Origin: Lepisosteus oculatus | Lineage: Eukaryota > Chordata > Actinopteri > Semionotiformes > Lepisosteidae | DNA: 64,000 nt | Reading direction: 5' to 3' | NCBI RefSeq assembly: GCF_040954835.1 | Contig: NC_090704.1 | Coordinates: 45,016,979-45,080,978, forward strand | Shown: piece after piece, positions 36,926-48,784 of the stretch | How positions within the stretch are numbered: position 1 is the first letter of the stretch | Layout: the number at the start of each line of letters is the position of its first letter | The notes under the pieces: model-generated | Database searches by the model: none | Seen by the model: the letters and a program-made list of their open reading frames with translations, nothing else | What the model was told of the DNA's origin: nothing | Made by a program: the position numbers and the translations under genes

Positions 36926-38220
36926 CTTTCAGGTTCCAATCTGCGGACAGATCTGCTTTAGGGAGTTAAAAGCCCTGCTTCAGGCAGGTGATAGCTGGGT
37001 TCACTGGGGCCCGTAGGACCACAATTCCAGGAAGGCAGCAGGGATATCGTCCTGCGGTTGGGCCTGCCTTCATCCAAGCGTTGCCCCACAACGGGAGCGC
37101 AGGGGCTGAAGGGGAATAATTCCATTCCACCAGGAGACTGCTGGTGAAATAGAATTGTTGTGGAATTATGTGCCTCCTTAGCCCTGTGTTCCTGTTCATC
37201 CTCTGTGACTCTGTGAGGTCTCTGGTCATCTTGGATGCAGAAATGAAGACTGTTTTCCAGTGAGAAAATCCAATGGTAATTGACAAGATATAATGTGGAA
37301 TAAACAAGACGGCGAAGGCGGAAAAAGAGCGTGGCTCTGATCTGACGCTGGTGTTTCGAATTCAGTAGTAATTTGAATGATGTCTTTTCTGACAGACAAA
37401 GCCCAATTAGAGGAGATCGAGCTGTTTCTGAACAAGCCTCCCTCCGCTGCCAATTGGAAAGCGCCGTCCTGAAAGCACAGGTGCAAGGGCGTGACCTCCC
37501 AGGGCTGCTGATGTAGAGTCATCAAGGTGTTCCAGCACAGGCCTTCAGCGAGGGCTGATCAAACACCAGCATGTATTTATAATGAGACATGAGAAATAGG
37601 TGGCATGAAGTTAATTAAACAGATCCTTCGAAGTCATAACTCAAGTTCTCTTTTTTCTTTTTCTCTTCATTCACAGATGAATAAGTTATACATCCTTTGC
37701 CCATGTTTTATTAAAGGGTGTAATTTTCTCATGTAGGAGTCAACCTAAATTAATATAATACATCATTCTTCCATTCCACACTTTTTTAGAGATGAGTTTC
37801 AGAGAAGAAATAAAAAAAGAGTTGGACACGTGTTATTTAACTATAACTTGCTGGTGGAAGACCAGTGTAGTTGAAGAATCTGTTGTCCAGACTTTTAAAT
37901 AATTGAAGAAAGGTTTGCATAATATCCCAGTACACAATCATTTTGAATGGCATTGTGCAACATCCATGAATATAAGAAACACTTAAGGGGACACAGGACA
38001 TTACAGAAGCAGCCAACAGGATAAAGGCAGGATCCCTAGGCAATAGAATTTCAATTCACATTCTGAACTGAAAGTCTTGAAAATCTCCTAGAATGTGAAC
38101 GACATCTGCTTGACCTCAATGAGTGCTGAATAAAGCTGAAAATGGAGGAACCAGGGCTGTTGCAGAGCACTGTTCTCTTTCAGTCCAACAGTAATGAGCC
38201 ACAGGTGAATGTAACAACAT
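36926..38220. other. Gene-free intergenic stretch
   Basis: No gene or repeat family recognised; short open frames only. Confidence 0.4.
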
Positions 38221-38221
38221 G

Positions 38222-38785
38222 GGATACTTCGGGATAACATGCCCTGCTGAGCTCTGTTTCCCTTGATGGGACAATACCCCCAGCTGTGATCAGCACACCC
38301 ATGATGGGACAGTATGCCCCTGAAGGGCACTACATTCTTGATGGAACAGTTCACCCCTGATGGGACACTATGTTCCTGATCTAACAGTACGCCCTGATTG
38401 GGACTCTATGCCCTGTCACCCTCAGCCTGCCCTAATGGGACACTACGGCCCTGTCACGCCCAGTACACCTAGAGGGCGCTCTACTTCTCTCCTGTTCCTA
38501 GTTCCCTGTGATTATTCATGTCTTTCTGGTGTGTCATGTTGTGTAGCCTACTTACTTCCTGCTTCTGCCCTGCTCCTCACTCAGCATTGAGGTTCGGATG
38601 TCCTGAGACCCGCCTAGCACCAGCACACTATGCTGTGCCCAGCCCCCCCATGGTACACTACATCCTGCTGGGCTCAGCACCACCCTGATGGGACAATACG
38701 TCTCTTATGGGACAGTATACCCCTGACGGGACACTATGCCCCTCATGGGACAGTACGCCCTGCTGCGCCTAGTCTGCCCTGGAAA
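38222..38785. repeat. Degenerate tandem array, 'TGATGGGACASTATGCCCC' unit
   Basis: About ten diverged units of roughly 22-25 bp, such as GATGGGACAGTATGCCCCTG, GATGGGACACTATGTTCCTG, AATGGGACACTACGGCCCTG and CATGGGACAGTACGCCCTGC. The array is split by about 200 bp of other sequence (38460-38680). Confidence 0.75.
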
Positions 38786-39450
38786 TAGGTGAGTAGACCC
38801 AGCATTACTGTCAGAACTGCATATACAGAACAGAAGCCACAATAAATATATATACAGTATAGGGTACTGCTACAGATTTCTTCTGAGATTTCTTCAAATT
38901 TAAAATTCTACTTTTCCCCATTGTTTTTCTGGTTGTTCAATGCAGAACCTGTTTTTTTTTGCTCTACAAAATCCCTTTGCAGCAAGATGAAATTTTAATC
39001 CTCCCTATATAATGTGAGTTTCCTCCCAGTACATTTCCTTCAGCCCCTGCGTTCTTACATGTTGTTCCTGTTTCACGATGTAAATTGAAAGGAGAATGCA
39101 ATGATTTAACAAAATAGGTTCTGATTCCCCTAAGACCACCCCCCCCTTCTGCAATCAAGTAGATTAATCCTTTCTCCATGCATGTGTGTGCAGCTGTGTT
39201 GTGAGTGAATTTATTAAAGCCATTCATTAAAGACAAGTATGTATTTCACTTCCCTGGCATGCGGCTTGAATATCAAAAGAAATCTTTTGTATCTGTTTGG
39301 ATTCCTTCTTGCATTTCAAACAAAATCTTCAAATGCTTTTGATGTTAGAGCACTGAGCGGTTTCTCCGTTTGTCTATATGGGTAAAGGCTGGGTCAAGGA
39401 ATCTGCCTGGAGACCTTTGGGCTTGTATGAGCACACTGTCAGGCTTCTGG
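38786..39450. other. Gene-free intergenic stretch
   Basis: Contains ATATATATACAGTATAGGG near 38848. Otherwise nothing recognised. Confidence 0.4.
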
Positions 39451-39454
39451 AAGC

Positions 39455-39655
39455 ATGTGAGTGCAGAGCCGCGGTCGGGGTTCTGGGCTTGTAACTAGAA
39501 GGATGTGGGTTCAAATCCCAGGTGGCCTGTTGCTGTTGTACCCCTGAGTATGGTCATGTGCCCTGTTCGGTTATTTTAACAGGTACAAATGTACAGTAGG
39601 TGGTTATGGCTGAAAACTGCATGAGGTAATAAAGCAGCTGGGCAGGGCTGCTGAG
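39455..39655 (+). repeat. tRNA-derived SINE
   Basis: It has GGATGTGGGTTCAAATCCCA with a perfect B box (GGTTCAAATCC), then GTTGTACCCCTGAGTATGGT, and ends near AGGTAATAAAGC. The A box is degenerate. Confidence 0.65.
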
Positions 39656-40544
39656 CTATCTTCCCCTTTATTATTTAATAAAATTTAAATTTCTGGTGAG
39701 GAAACGATCAGTCTTTGTCATCTGTGTGTTTGTTCACACTCAGTCCCAGAAACACAGCTAGTCGCCGCCGGTAGAGGCGCCACTGAAAAGGCGTTGGACA
39801 CAGAGCCCTGCTCAAACTGCCCGAGCGACCTTGTCCTCCAACACGGTCCGTCCACACCTCTGTAAATCTACATCGCTCTGCTTTCTGACATAACTCTGTC
39901 CTCTGAGGTCTCTGTCCTCTGAGGATGTAAAGGTGCCTTCTTTCCATCTGCAAAACAGGACCATCCGTGTTGGCACTTTTATTGAATGGTGCACCGATTA
40001 CCATAAGCCACTGCGCTCTGCTCATCCAGCTCGTCTGGACTGCAGCATGTGAAGAGCAAAGAGCATGTTATCAAGGTTCTGCAACACCCATTGTGGCTTC
40101 TTCACACTGACTGCCAGGCAAATATAAACTCTGATGACGAGAGTTTACTGCAACTATAAAAGGCTCTGAATGGGATAACTCCTAACTATTCCAGCGAGTA
40201 GATTTGAGGTCCATAGATGTAATGTTTCTGTTTAATCCATTGCCCAGGGGCTAAATGAAATCACTGCTCAGCCGCACCTTCAGCGTCCTGTCTCCACTGC
40301 TGTGGATCTCCAGACAGCGGCAGACTCCCAGACTCCATCTCATCAGACGAGCTTCAACCTAAAACTTTTTTTAATCTTGTTCTTTTTACATTTTTTAATT
40401 TGTACATTTCTTCAGTGCAAGTATTTTATCTGCCTGTGTGACTTTTATCTTCCTTATATTTCCTGTGCAGCTCCCTCACACTGTACTGTATATCCACGTC
40501 TGCATATATAGTGGTTCAGCGGGGGAGCTGCGTCAGGCTGCAAG

Positions 40545-40734
40545 GGAACAAGTAAAGGATTATTCCCTGCCGGAAAGAGAAGAGAGAAAACACAGCGTTT
40601 CGGCTGTGGAGCCTTCTTCAGGTGTGAGCCTTACACCTGAAGAAGGCTCCACACCCAAAACATTGTGTTTCCTTTCCTTTCTTCTCTTTTCAGCAGGGAA
40701 TAAACCTTGTTCACTGCTCAATATTACTTGTTCC
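40545..40734. repeat. Inverted pair of retroelement-like ends
   Basis: Left arm 40545-40627 and right arm 40630-40734 are diverged reverse complements. Both contain ACACCTGAAGAAGGCTCC, a polypyrimidine stretch, GCAGGGAATAA and, at the outer edges, GGAACAAGTAA. The loop is only a few bases. The word order (CTGAAGAAGGC, GCCGAAAC, then pyrimidines and GAATAAACC) resembles short sequences linked to Penelope-like retroelements; this class assignment is from memory and uncertain. Confidence 0.7.
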
Positions 40735-42275
40735 ATTACATATATAGTGTATTTCCTGGCAGAGGAAGTTCTGAAAATTCTCTCCATACATGTCTTCAGA
40801 ACCTCATGGAGGCCAGAGAGCACAGCCAGCTCGCTGCACCACAGTGCTCGTCGGGTCCTCGATCAGAGCACCGTCGATGAGCAGGCAGCAGGTACCCATG
40901 CGAGGTTATTGTGTGGCGCACATCCATCTGAGCACGTGGCCGCCTCCGAGGGCAAGTGTAACCTGACTACAGCCCAGTGCCTGCTCCCGCGGGGGCACAG
41001 GGACAGAAATAGCCTGTTATCTTTTTTTTCCAGTCTAAAAGATTATGGATTACGTTAAAGACAGAGCCACTGAAACACCCCCCCTCCCTCCTGGGAGTTC
41101 ATTTGAATTAGAAAGCCAGTTAATGTGAGGCAGGACACAAGAGGGAGAGGGAGGGGCCAGAGCTGCTTGACCTCTGCGGAATCAAGGCTGGCTCAGACCC
41201 TGGCCCCTCCTTGGCCGCTGCCCTGGGCTCTGTGACGCCTGCAGCTGACCGCTTCAAAGCTGGCTTCATTGATCGCTCTTTTTAAACACCTGTGCTGTCT
41301 TTCAGATGTGGGGATACTGAATAGAATTGTATTAAATTAGCGGGAAAGATCACTAATTAAAGGACTGAGTATTGGAGGTACTTTAAGTAATTATCTATTG
41401 GTTTATTTAGCAGGCTGGGCTTTCGGCCTAGGGAGTTGCTGTTCATTTCTGGAAGGGGGGGGGTCAGTGACTTCTACACCACCTGCTTGTGCGGCTCTCT
41501 GCTCATTGATCATATAGTGCAGCGGCAGATGAGAGGATTCGAACGCTGTTCTTAAACAAGGCACTTTGCTCAATTATGTAGTGTAATTAATGTGTTCTTA
41601 AATGCCGAACTATAGTTTTCTGGCAGTAACAGAAGACGGTTACGAGCGCAGCAGGCCCTAATTAACTCCCATTACCCAGTTACCACACCAGACCCCTTCC
41701 CTCACTGCTTAACCCCTCTGCTCACTGCTCCGTATCAGGAATCTTTCCACCTCCTGAACTCTCGTTACTGACAACCTTCGCCATCTTGTGCTCTCGGACC
41801 TTGCCCCTCGGGCCCCTTTCCAGCTCGGACCTTGCGCCCATTCCTTGGTCTGGCCCTGCCCAGCTCTCCTCTCTGGACGCGGCCACGCCAGGACCCATCG
41901 ACCACTCTCCTGCCTCGCCCTTCTCGCCCTCGTTCACCCCGGCCTCCATCAGAGGGTTCGTAATGCCCGCCGTAACAAAGACTCCCTGGGTCTCGCAGAT
42001 GTTCTGGGGAATTTGTTGAAGAAACGGCATCGGTGCTGATGTCTGCAGTGTTGCCTGTAGCATCTGCAAGATGCTCGGCAGGAGACATGACTTCAGCCCT
42101 GCCTGGATTGGACCCGCAGAAGCCTGAGAGCAAGATCAAGCTGTGGCATAGATGGCCAGTGGAGGAAAAGGCGGACAGGCTCAGTCAGAGCTCCCTGTGT
42201 GTGAAACTGAAGAACACTCACCAGCTCCGTAATTGGCACTGCTGGAAGCGGCTCAGCGAGGGGAAGGAGGCTTCC
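40735..42275. other. Gene-free intergenic stretch
   Basis: A G run at 41456-41463. Pyrimidine/GC-rich sequence from 41700 leads into the CpG island. No gene recognised. Confidence 0.4.
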
Positions 42276-42279
42276 TTCC

Positions 42280-42620
42280 TGCGCCGCCAACACAGACACC
42301 CACCGCTCATCTGCTCCCGCGCGGCCCACGCGCCCACACCCCTCCGCGGCCCGGCCTGTCCCCGCCGGGCCGGCCGGAGCACAGCACGCCGCCGGGGCTC
42401 GCCCAGGAAGAGCAGCAGAAGGGTGAAACCTGCAAGTGCCCCGCCGGGGAGCTGGGTGATGCGCGGCGGAGTCGGGCAGGTGGGCCGCGAGGCTGGGGGG
42501 GGGTCGCTGCTTCGTCCAGCCTCCCCTGCTCCTCCTGCGCGGCCCAGCCGGAACTCGCTGCCCGGGTGGGCAGAAAGGCCGGGCCTGGAGGGCTGTCAGC
42601 CCGCCCCACCCCGCGCAGCG
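42280..42620. promoter_or_regulatory. Orphan CpG island
   Basis: Very CpG-rich (CTCCCGCGCGGCCCACGCGC, CCGCCGGGCCGGCCGGAGCA, GGGTGATGCGCGGCGGAGTC). Open frames on both strands are long because of the composition, but none resembles a known protein. It lies roughly midway between the NPTX1 and RPTOR promoters. Confidence 0.5.
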
Positions 42621-42956
42621 GCATGAATAATAGAACTGAAGCTCTCCCAGCTCTAAAAATAGATGTTCTTTTTTGTTGAATATTTCATTCCCTCTCCTGC
42701 CTCCTCTGTTAATGCTTACGGAAGGCAAGGCAAAGGAGGAGGCAGCAGTGTCTTCAGGAACTGACCGTTTCGCGGCTGGTTCACGTCCACCCCTCTGCCC
42801 ACCTTCTGGCCGGATACAGAGACAGAGGGGTGTCCAGCTGATGGCTGGCCTGCATTGCTGTGCTTTTTGTCAGACATCCGTATTTTATTTCCTGTAGCTC
42901 CTCTCCAGCCCCAGGTTGTGGATCAGGGGCGCTCGATCAACCTGGAGCACCTGATA

Positions 42957-43226
42957 ATAATGATAATGTTTCTTTATTAGCCCTATACAATTTCTTGCAT
43001 TAGGAATGTGTCTTTTCGCATACCCCAGCTTTTCTCCAGGGAGACACAGACACACAGACAGGGAGAGAAAAGCTTGGGGTCAGAGCGCAGGGTCTGCCAT
43101 TGTACGGCGCCCCTGGAGCAGTTGGGGTTAAGGAGTAGGAGTCCTCTGCCGGCTGCGGGATTTGAACCGGCAACCTTCCGGTCACAGGCGCAGATCCTTA
43201 GCCACAGAGCCACCACTCCGCCCCAC
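42957..43226 (-). repeat. tRNA-derived SINE, near full length
   Basis: Read on the minus strand: head GGGGCGGAGTGGTGGCTCTG with A-box-like TGGCTCTGTGGC, then GCCGGTTCAAATCCCGCAGC with a perfect B box, body with ACTCCTTAACCCCAACTGCT, and tail GGGCTAATAAAGAAACATTA. It has the tRNA-head/body/tail order of V-SINE-like fish elements. Confidence 0.8.
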
Positions 43227-44985
43227 CTCTGTGGCGTGTAAACTTGGACGGGGGGTAGCGGGAGTCTTTGCATATCCTCTAATTCGCTCAGTATTCTGCC
43301 ATTATCATGGATAAAAACAGTAGTCTTACAATTAGTCAGGGGACAAGGAAAACAGGGCAGCACTTAAAAGCCCAGGGCACACTCCCCCTGCAGCAGTTAG
43401 CACTGACTGGTGACTGATGCATCTCTCACCAGTTACACCACAGGGCCGTAGGTCAGGCATGTGCTTCACCTTGTACAGTTACTTTGCAATCAGCTACTGA
43501 TTAAGGCCTGAACTCAACCAGGTAATTTGTCTCTGTATCAAATACTTACCTTAATTAATCAATTAATCATTAAGAGTGGAATGAAAACCAGGGAACTCTG
43601 TGGACCTTGGGTAATGCACTTGCTAACTAACATGCTCCTTGTTAAGCCACACATGAACTCGGGGCTAACTAAGGTTGCCCTGACTGGCCCAGACACATCA
43701 AAACCCCACTGGGACTCAGTCGGTGCACCTGAGCCACAGCTCGGACTGCAGCTGTCGATGTCTGAACTCCAGCTCCATCTGTGCTCTGAATTAATGCCTT
43801 CACTGTTTGAGCTATGTTGGACTCACAGTTTTCCATTGCCCCACTTCAGACTGAAAATAAGAATGGTTTTAGCCAAACCCAGAACAAATAAATTCTTATC
43901 TGGTGTATCTGTGATAGATCCAGTAATTTATAGACTAGCCCTTGTGATTTTTAATTGTGCATTGCCTTACAGAACGTGGCATGCTAAAATCTCAGTGGGA
44001 GACTGAGGTTAAAATGTGTTGATGCTATAATTTTCACATCCCCCAAAACAATAAAAGCTGTTCCTCTTCAGTTAAAAAGATAAAATTCATTGTTACGGAG
44101 GATTTTATTCCATACATGTTTTGTTAACCTGGCAAAGCTGACCCACAAACAGTGGAAACACTGAGTAATTAAAATTTACTCTGATCAATGCTGACAAATT
44201 GTTTTCACACAAAATAAGAAGATCATTATTAATGTGATTGCTCCTGCTTTTCATTTCTTAGAATAATGATATGTAAGCATTGGATTGTTCTTCAGCGTTC
44301 AACAGTAATATGAAAATATTAACTGGCATAAAGTCAATGTTTTTGATTTATTAACAAGATTAAAAAATAATGATGTGCTTTACAAAGATGAAAAGAAGAA
44401 AAGGATAAAACTGGAAAAAGAAAGATGAAAGAAATAAAGTGTTTTAACACATATTACACTGATTTACAAATATGAAAATATTAAAATGATTAATCATGAA
44501 TCTGATGGGAGAATTCATGCAGGAACTGTGTTAAAGGCCACTAATCAAAGTACAATCATGCACTGGACAATTCGATTTTTTTTCTCTTTCTGTGCCATCT
44601 GGCATGGTATACGAAGTAGGCTGTATTGTAAAAACAGTCAAACACCTCTTGCAGGAAATGTCTTAAGCTGAAAACAGGTTTGCACAAAGAATTTTGACTG
44701 ATGAGGAGTTTCTTCCTCTAATTTCCATGTCAGCCCTGATCTGTGTTATCAATTGGTGGCACAGATGTTTCAGAGATGTTCAGGTCTCTCCAAGCAAACA
44801 GGAGTGATCTCCAAAGCTCAGCAAGACACACCTGGTTTTGAAAAGTGGCTGATGCAGTGCAATGGACAGTTGTCTGTGAAGTCAGTTTGTATAAAAGTTC
44901 TTATAGGTTTCCGTTGACGTTTGTTTTGACACAGTGGTCAAACAGCATTGTTTTCTGCCTCACCATCCCTCTGTTTGCTTGGTTG
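43227..44985. other. Gene-free intergenic stretch with AT-rich block
   Basis: 44040-44500 is AT-rich with several TAAT and TTATTAAC-type words and no coding potential. It may hold regulatory elements for either flanking gene. Nothing else recognised. Confidence 0.35.
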
Positions 44986-45069
44986 CACTCTCGGAATGAT
45001 ATGATGTCACTCTCGGAATGATGTGATGTCACTCTCGGAATGATGTCATGTCACTCTCAGAATGATGTC
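44986..45069 (+). repeat. 22-bp tandem repeat, about 3.8 copies
   Basis: Units CACTCTCGGAATGATATGAT-GT, CACTCTCGGAATGATGTGAT-GT and CACTCTCGGAATGATGTCAT-GT, then a partial fourth with one change. Two unit junctions create TGATGTCA, a variant cAMP-response-element word. Confidence 0.85.
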
Positions 45070-45619
45070 GGTGCCCTTGCCTGCATTCTAAACTGCCTTG
45101 ATTACAGTTTACTTGCAGTAAACTCTCATATCCTGTGTGATGTGTGGTAACCTTCTAGGTCTGTTGCTGGGAGTCAATCAGCACAGTATGCTTTTTTGAG
45201 TTGAAGTTTTTAACTTTTCTTCCTTTGTGTTTTAATTTTCCCACTGAAGCCCCAGGTCTCTAACCCCACCGCCCCCATTCCCTCGTCTGTTGACTTTGCT
45301 GAATTGCTAGTCCTGTGTCAATCAGGCTCGGAGGAGACGCGGGCTCCCCACTTAAAGTTTTCATCTGCGGCCCGGTGCATAGCTGGAGCAGCTGCCAGAT
45401 TGTTCCCACTCATTCAGTCACTGTGAGCTGGAACAATTAGCCCCAGCTCAGGGCTCGAGTCCTCGTCTAGAGACCCCAGATGGATGGCCAGAGTCTGGTT
45501 GTACGGTGAATGTGATCCATTTCTTTATTTTTTCGCTTGTCTTGTGTTCTTGGCGTCTCTTTCACACTTTGCGCTCTGCTGGCTGAGTTTTGTCTTTGTT
45601 AGACTCGGCTAGCAGTGTG

Positions 45620-45735
45620 GGCTGTGGGCACTTAGCTGGAAGGCTGTGGGCTGGTGTCCGCGCTGTGGGTACTGTGGTTGTACTCTTGAGATTTGGCATG
45701 AGTACAGCTGTCAGCCTAGCCATTGACTAGCATCC
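45620..45735 (+). repeat. Possible decayed SINE
   Basis: GAAGGCTGTGGGCTGGTGTC followed by GGTTGTACTCTTGAGATTTG resembles the head-body junction of fish tRNA-SINEs ('GGGTTCGATTCC ... GTTGTACCCTTGAGCAAGG'), but the B box is lost. Confidence 0.35.
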
Positions 45736-46990
45736 CATCGAGGGAGGGACCACTTCTGTCAGTCCACTTAACGCTGCACACACTGACTTCAGCTCCGGTC
45801 TGGTGAGCTGATGCAGGAACATGATGTCTCTCCTCAAAAGATTTGTTGCAGGCCATTTAGTGAAATGTGAGTACTTGTGTGCCTTTTAGAAGAAGGCTTC
45901 CTCCAAAAGCTCTTGAATGCGTTGTATGAGCTCAAGAAGGACACCCCATTTTAGGCTTGTTGCTTTCACTTTTTTCAGTCTTGATGCTTTTGCTGACGCA
46001 AATCTTGATGCAGCCTCTTGTGCTCGCTGTTGCCAAACGCACGACCCCCTAAACAGGTTGTGCTGCTGGCAGCACTCGTCAGGATTACAGGGACTCTCTG
46101 GAAGGAGACCCTGCTCTGCTCACAGTGCGGCTCATGCAGGCGTCCGTGTAGCTGCGCGTGGTGCTCCAGGTCAGAGGCGCTGGAGGCCTGCGGTCCCCCT
46201 CGCCTCTGCTCCCTTGACTTCCTTCCTTATCTCCAGCACATTGAATGGCCACTGACGTCTGGTCCCGTTACTAAAAGCCATGCAGCTTCCCGAATCCCCT
46301 TCATCCGAGTGGAAGAAGATTGAGTGGCTTTTTCTCATCTAACTGTCAATATTTGCTCACGCTTGGTGCTTCTGTTGCCCTTTTGGCTTTTCCCAGTGTT
46401 TTCTTACAGTAAACAGCAGCCCATCCGCCCTCCTGCTCCTGTTAATGGACGTACAACATCTGTCAGCATTCCTGAGGTGGATGGTCCATACGACAGCGTA
46501 TGGCTTTTTCTCACCATGGTTTCCCTTGGGAGCAATTATTGTGGAGACAACAGCAAAGAATGGTATGATGATGGTAAACCCATTGGACTACAGCAAATGT
46601 CATGCAATCTTGCCCCAGTAAAACCCTTAGAAGGAGCATGCCTTTCTTGAATTGCAATTAAATTATTCCTTTCCAAAATATATTTGATGCTTGCATGGGG
46701 TAGACTCATATTATTATTCGGATCTAAGATTAGAGATGTCAGACTTTTTTCAGGGGGATCGCTCTTTAAATGTGGGATCCATTCCTCCCCTTGTCCGGGA
46801 GGACGAAGGGCGAATGGAGGTTCTGACACACTTCTCACACACCCGACTGCATGATTGGCCATAAGGCCCTGCTTGAGCTGCGGGGTGATTAGTCAATCAG
46901 GATTTTGACAGCTCCACAGTGTGGGTGTGCGTGTGGGCGAGGTGTGCTGGTGAGATTCGAGGAAGAAGTTTCATGGGAACTTTCTGTGCA
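45736..46990. other. Gene-free intergenic stretch
   Basis: An open frame at 46324-46650 starts with a hydrophobic stretch but lacks an ATG at its start and has no recognised family. Nothing else found. Confidence 0.4.
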
Positions 46991-47039
46991 AATGTTGATC
47001 CTAAGATCTTTTAGAAATGAATTCTGTAGTATAAGATTT

Positions 47040-47290
47040 TGCATCCATTGCTTTCCAACTTACGGTTTCTGCAGGCAGGAGATAGCTGAACTAGGATTGC
47101 CGGAGTCTGAACCCTTTAGCCAAAGAGCTGTGGAAGTGTGGAACAAGCTTCCCAACCAGGATACTGAAGCCAAAACCCTGGCTTATTTAGGGAAATTCTG
47201 GGATCAATTACCTGTTTAACAACCTAACAGGCTAGATGGTCTACTGTGCTTTGTAACCTTTCTTATGTTCTGATGTTATTAAAATGAGAG
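47040..47290 (+). repeat. LINE 3' end remnant (CR1/Rex-like)
   Basis: The plus-strand frame reads EPFSQRAVEVWNKLPNQDTE then AKTLAYLGKFWDQL and a stop, followed by GGCTAGATGGTCTACTGTGC and TTTCTTATGTTCTGATG. That is the standard end of the coding frame and 3' UTR of a widespread fish LINE. Confidence 0.7.
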
Positions 47291-47879
47291 ATTTTTTTTT
47301 CCTATTAGTCTTTGAGACTAATGCAAGACTAATGTCAGTGCAAGCAATTCATTTTATACAGATCTTTTTCTGCTTGAGGTGTCTGTAGTAGCAGGAATCC
47401 TGTTTGTGGCTGTGTGTGAGTCAGTGGTTATCCTGTTCATGCCATTTAAATCGAATGATCTCCCCTTATTCAAACAAAAGCCCTTCCTCTCACTTTCTTT
47501 GTAACGTCACGTTCAGACGACGTGATTTGGGGAGTTTGGGTAGGATAATTTCGGACTTGACATAATACAGATTTGCAGTGAATAACTGCAGCTACAAGAC
47601 TACGAGAGACTTGACTTACTTTTTAGGCCCTGCGGCCGTGCTCTGCATACCGATCACTGACTTAGTGCCACTATTGTTCCCTACTCTGGCACAGTGCAGC
47701 TGTCCCTGCGGGATTCTGCACAGGTGTGGGTAGGGAATGGAAGAGCTGTGGGGCTCTTTCCTGAGGGCACTTCACCCTCCTGTGCTCTGGTCACATGACA
47801 GGAAGAGCCAGAGAGGGGCACACCGAGCAACTCAGCGGGCAGAACAAAATAAAACAAAGGAGCCTTAAGAGAGTCCTGT

Positions 47880-48440
47880 GTTCAGCTTCACTGTGCTGTA
47901 TCAGAGCAGACTTACAACCAGCAGCTGTATCACCCTGCAGCTCATAGCTTGCAGTCCATGGAAGCTCAGCAAGTGTGAGCCTGGTCAGTACCTGGAGGGG
48001 AGACGTCCTGGGAAAGCTAAGGCTGCTGCTGGAAGAGGTGTTAGTGGGACCAGTAGGGGGTGCTCACCCTGCAGCCAGTGTGGGGTCCAAATGTTCCAGG
48101 ATAGTGATGGGGATACTATAGTGTAGTAAAGGCACCATCCAGACATAAAACTGAAGTTCTGATTCTCCAGGGTTATTAAGAATACCAGTGCATTTCTCAA
48201 AAAGAGTTTTACCCTTGCGTGTTAGGGGTGTTCCCTACCAATAATGCCCATCTATGAACTGGCTTCGCTGATCCCCACTAAGAGCTGGTGTGTTGTGAGA
48301 GTACTGGCGCACTATGGCCACTGTCGCATCATCCAGGTGGGGCTGCACACTGGTGGAGGGGAGTCCCCATTACCTGTAGAGTGCTTGGAGTGGAGAAAAG
48401 CACTATATAAATGTAAGGAATTATTATTACTAGTAGTAGT
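47880..48440 (+). repeat. 5S-rRNA-derived SINE, near full length
   Basis: The 5S-like head includes GTGAGCCTGGTCAGTACCTG and GGGAGACGTCCTGGGAAA. The body includes GACCAGTAGGGGGTGCTCAC and GGTTATTAAGAATACCAGTG. The tail is GCACTATATAAATGTAAGGA then ATT repeats, shared with L2-like LINEs. This is the SINE3/5S class known in zebrafish and other vertebrates. It is more diverged in the first 40 bases than the copy at 63.4 kb. Confidence 0.85.
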
Positions 48441-48784
48441 GACAAAGCACGGGGAGGACTCCTAAACTACGATTTGGACATGGGGCTGCTGTGACAGACC
48501 AGAGGGAATGTTTGACGAGTTTAGCGAAACCATGGGACAGCTGCAAAACGGACAAGCTGGAGCTTCAGGTGGATTCACTTGTGCTGTCGGCACTTGGGGT
48601 TTGTTTCAGCGGTTTCTTTCTCATGCGTTTTCTTTCCCCAGCTGGTCAGGGCTGCCAGGAAGTACGCGAGGGGAAGGAAATGTGTGTGGCACCAAGCTGA
48701 ATGAGCTCAGTGCAGAAACACGTTGTGTCACATGGATTTCATTCCCCATCCACCAGGCGATTTTAGTTTTGAGAGATTCAACGC

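Noticed and set aside
42033..42728. Long open frames on both strands (about 150-210 codons)
   Set aside because: They overlap a CpG island, where stop codons are rare by composition. None shows a known motif.
43140..43226. Functional tRNA gene
   Set aside because: It has A-box and B-box words, but a cloverleaf is not evident and it is fused to a SINE body and tail.
46324..46650. 108-codon frame with a hydrophobic start and an acidic middle
   Set aside because: It starts with GTG rather than ATG, lacks splice context or a recognised family, and has an equally long frame on the other strand.
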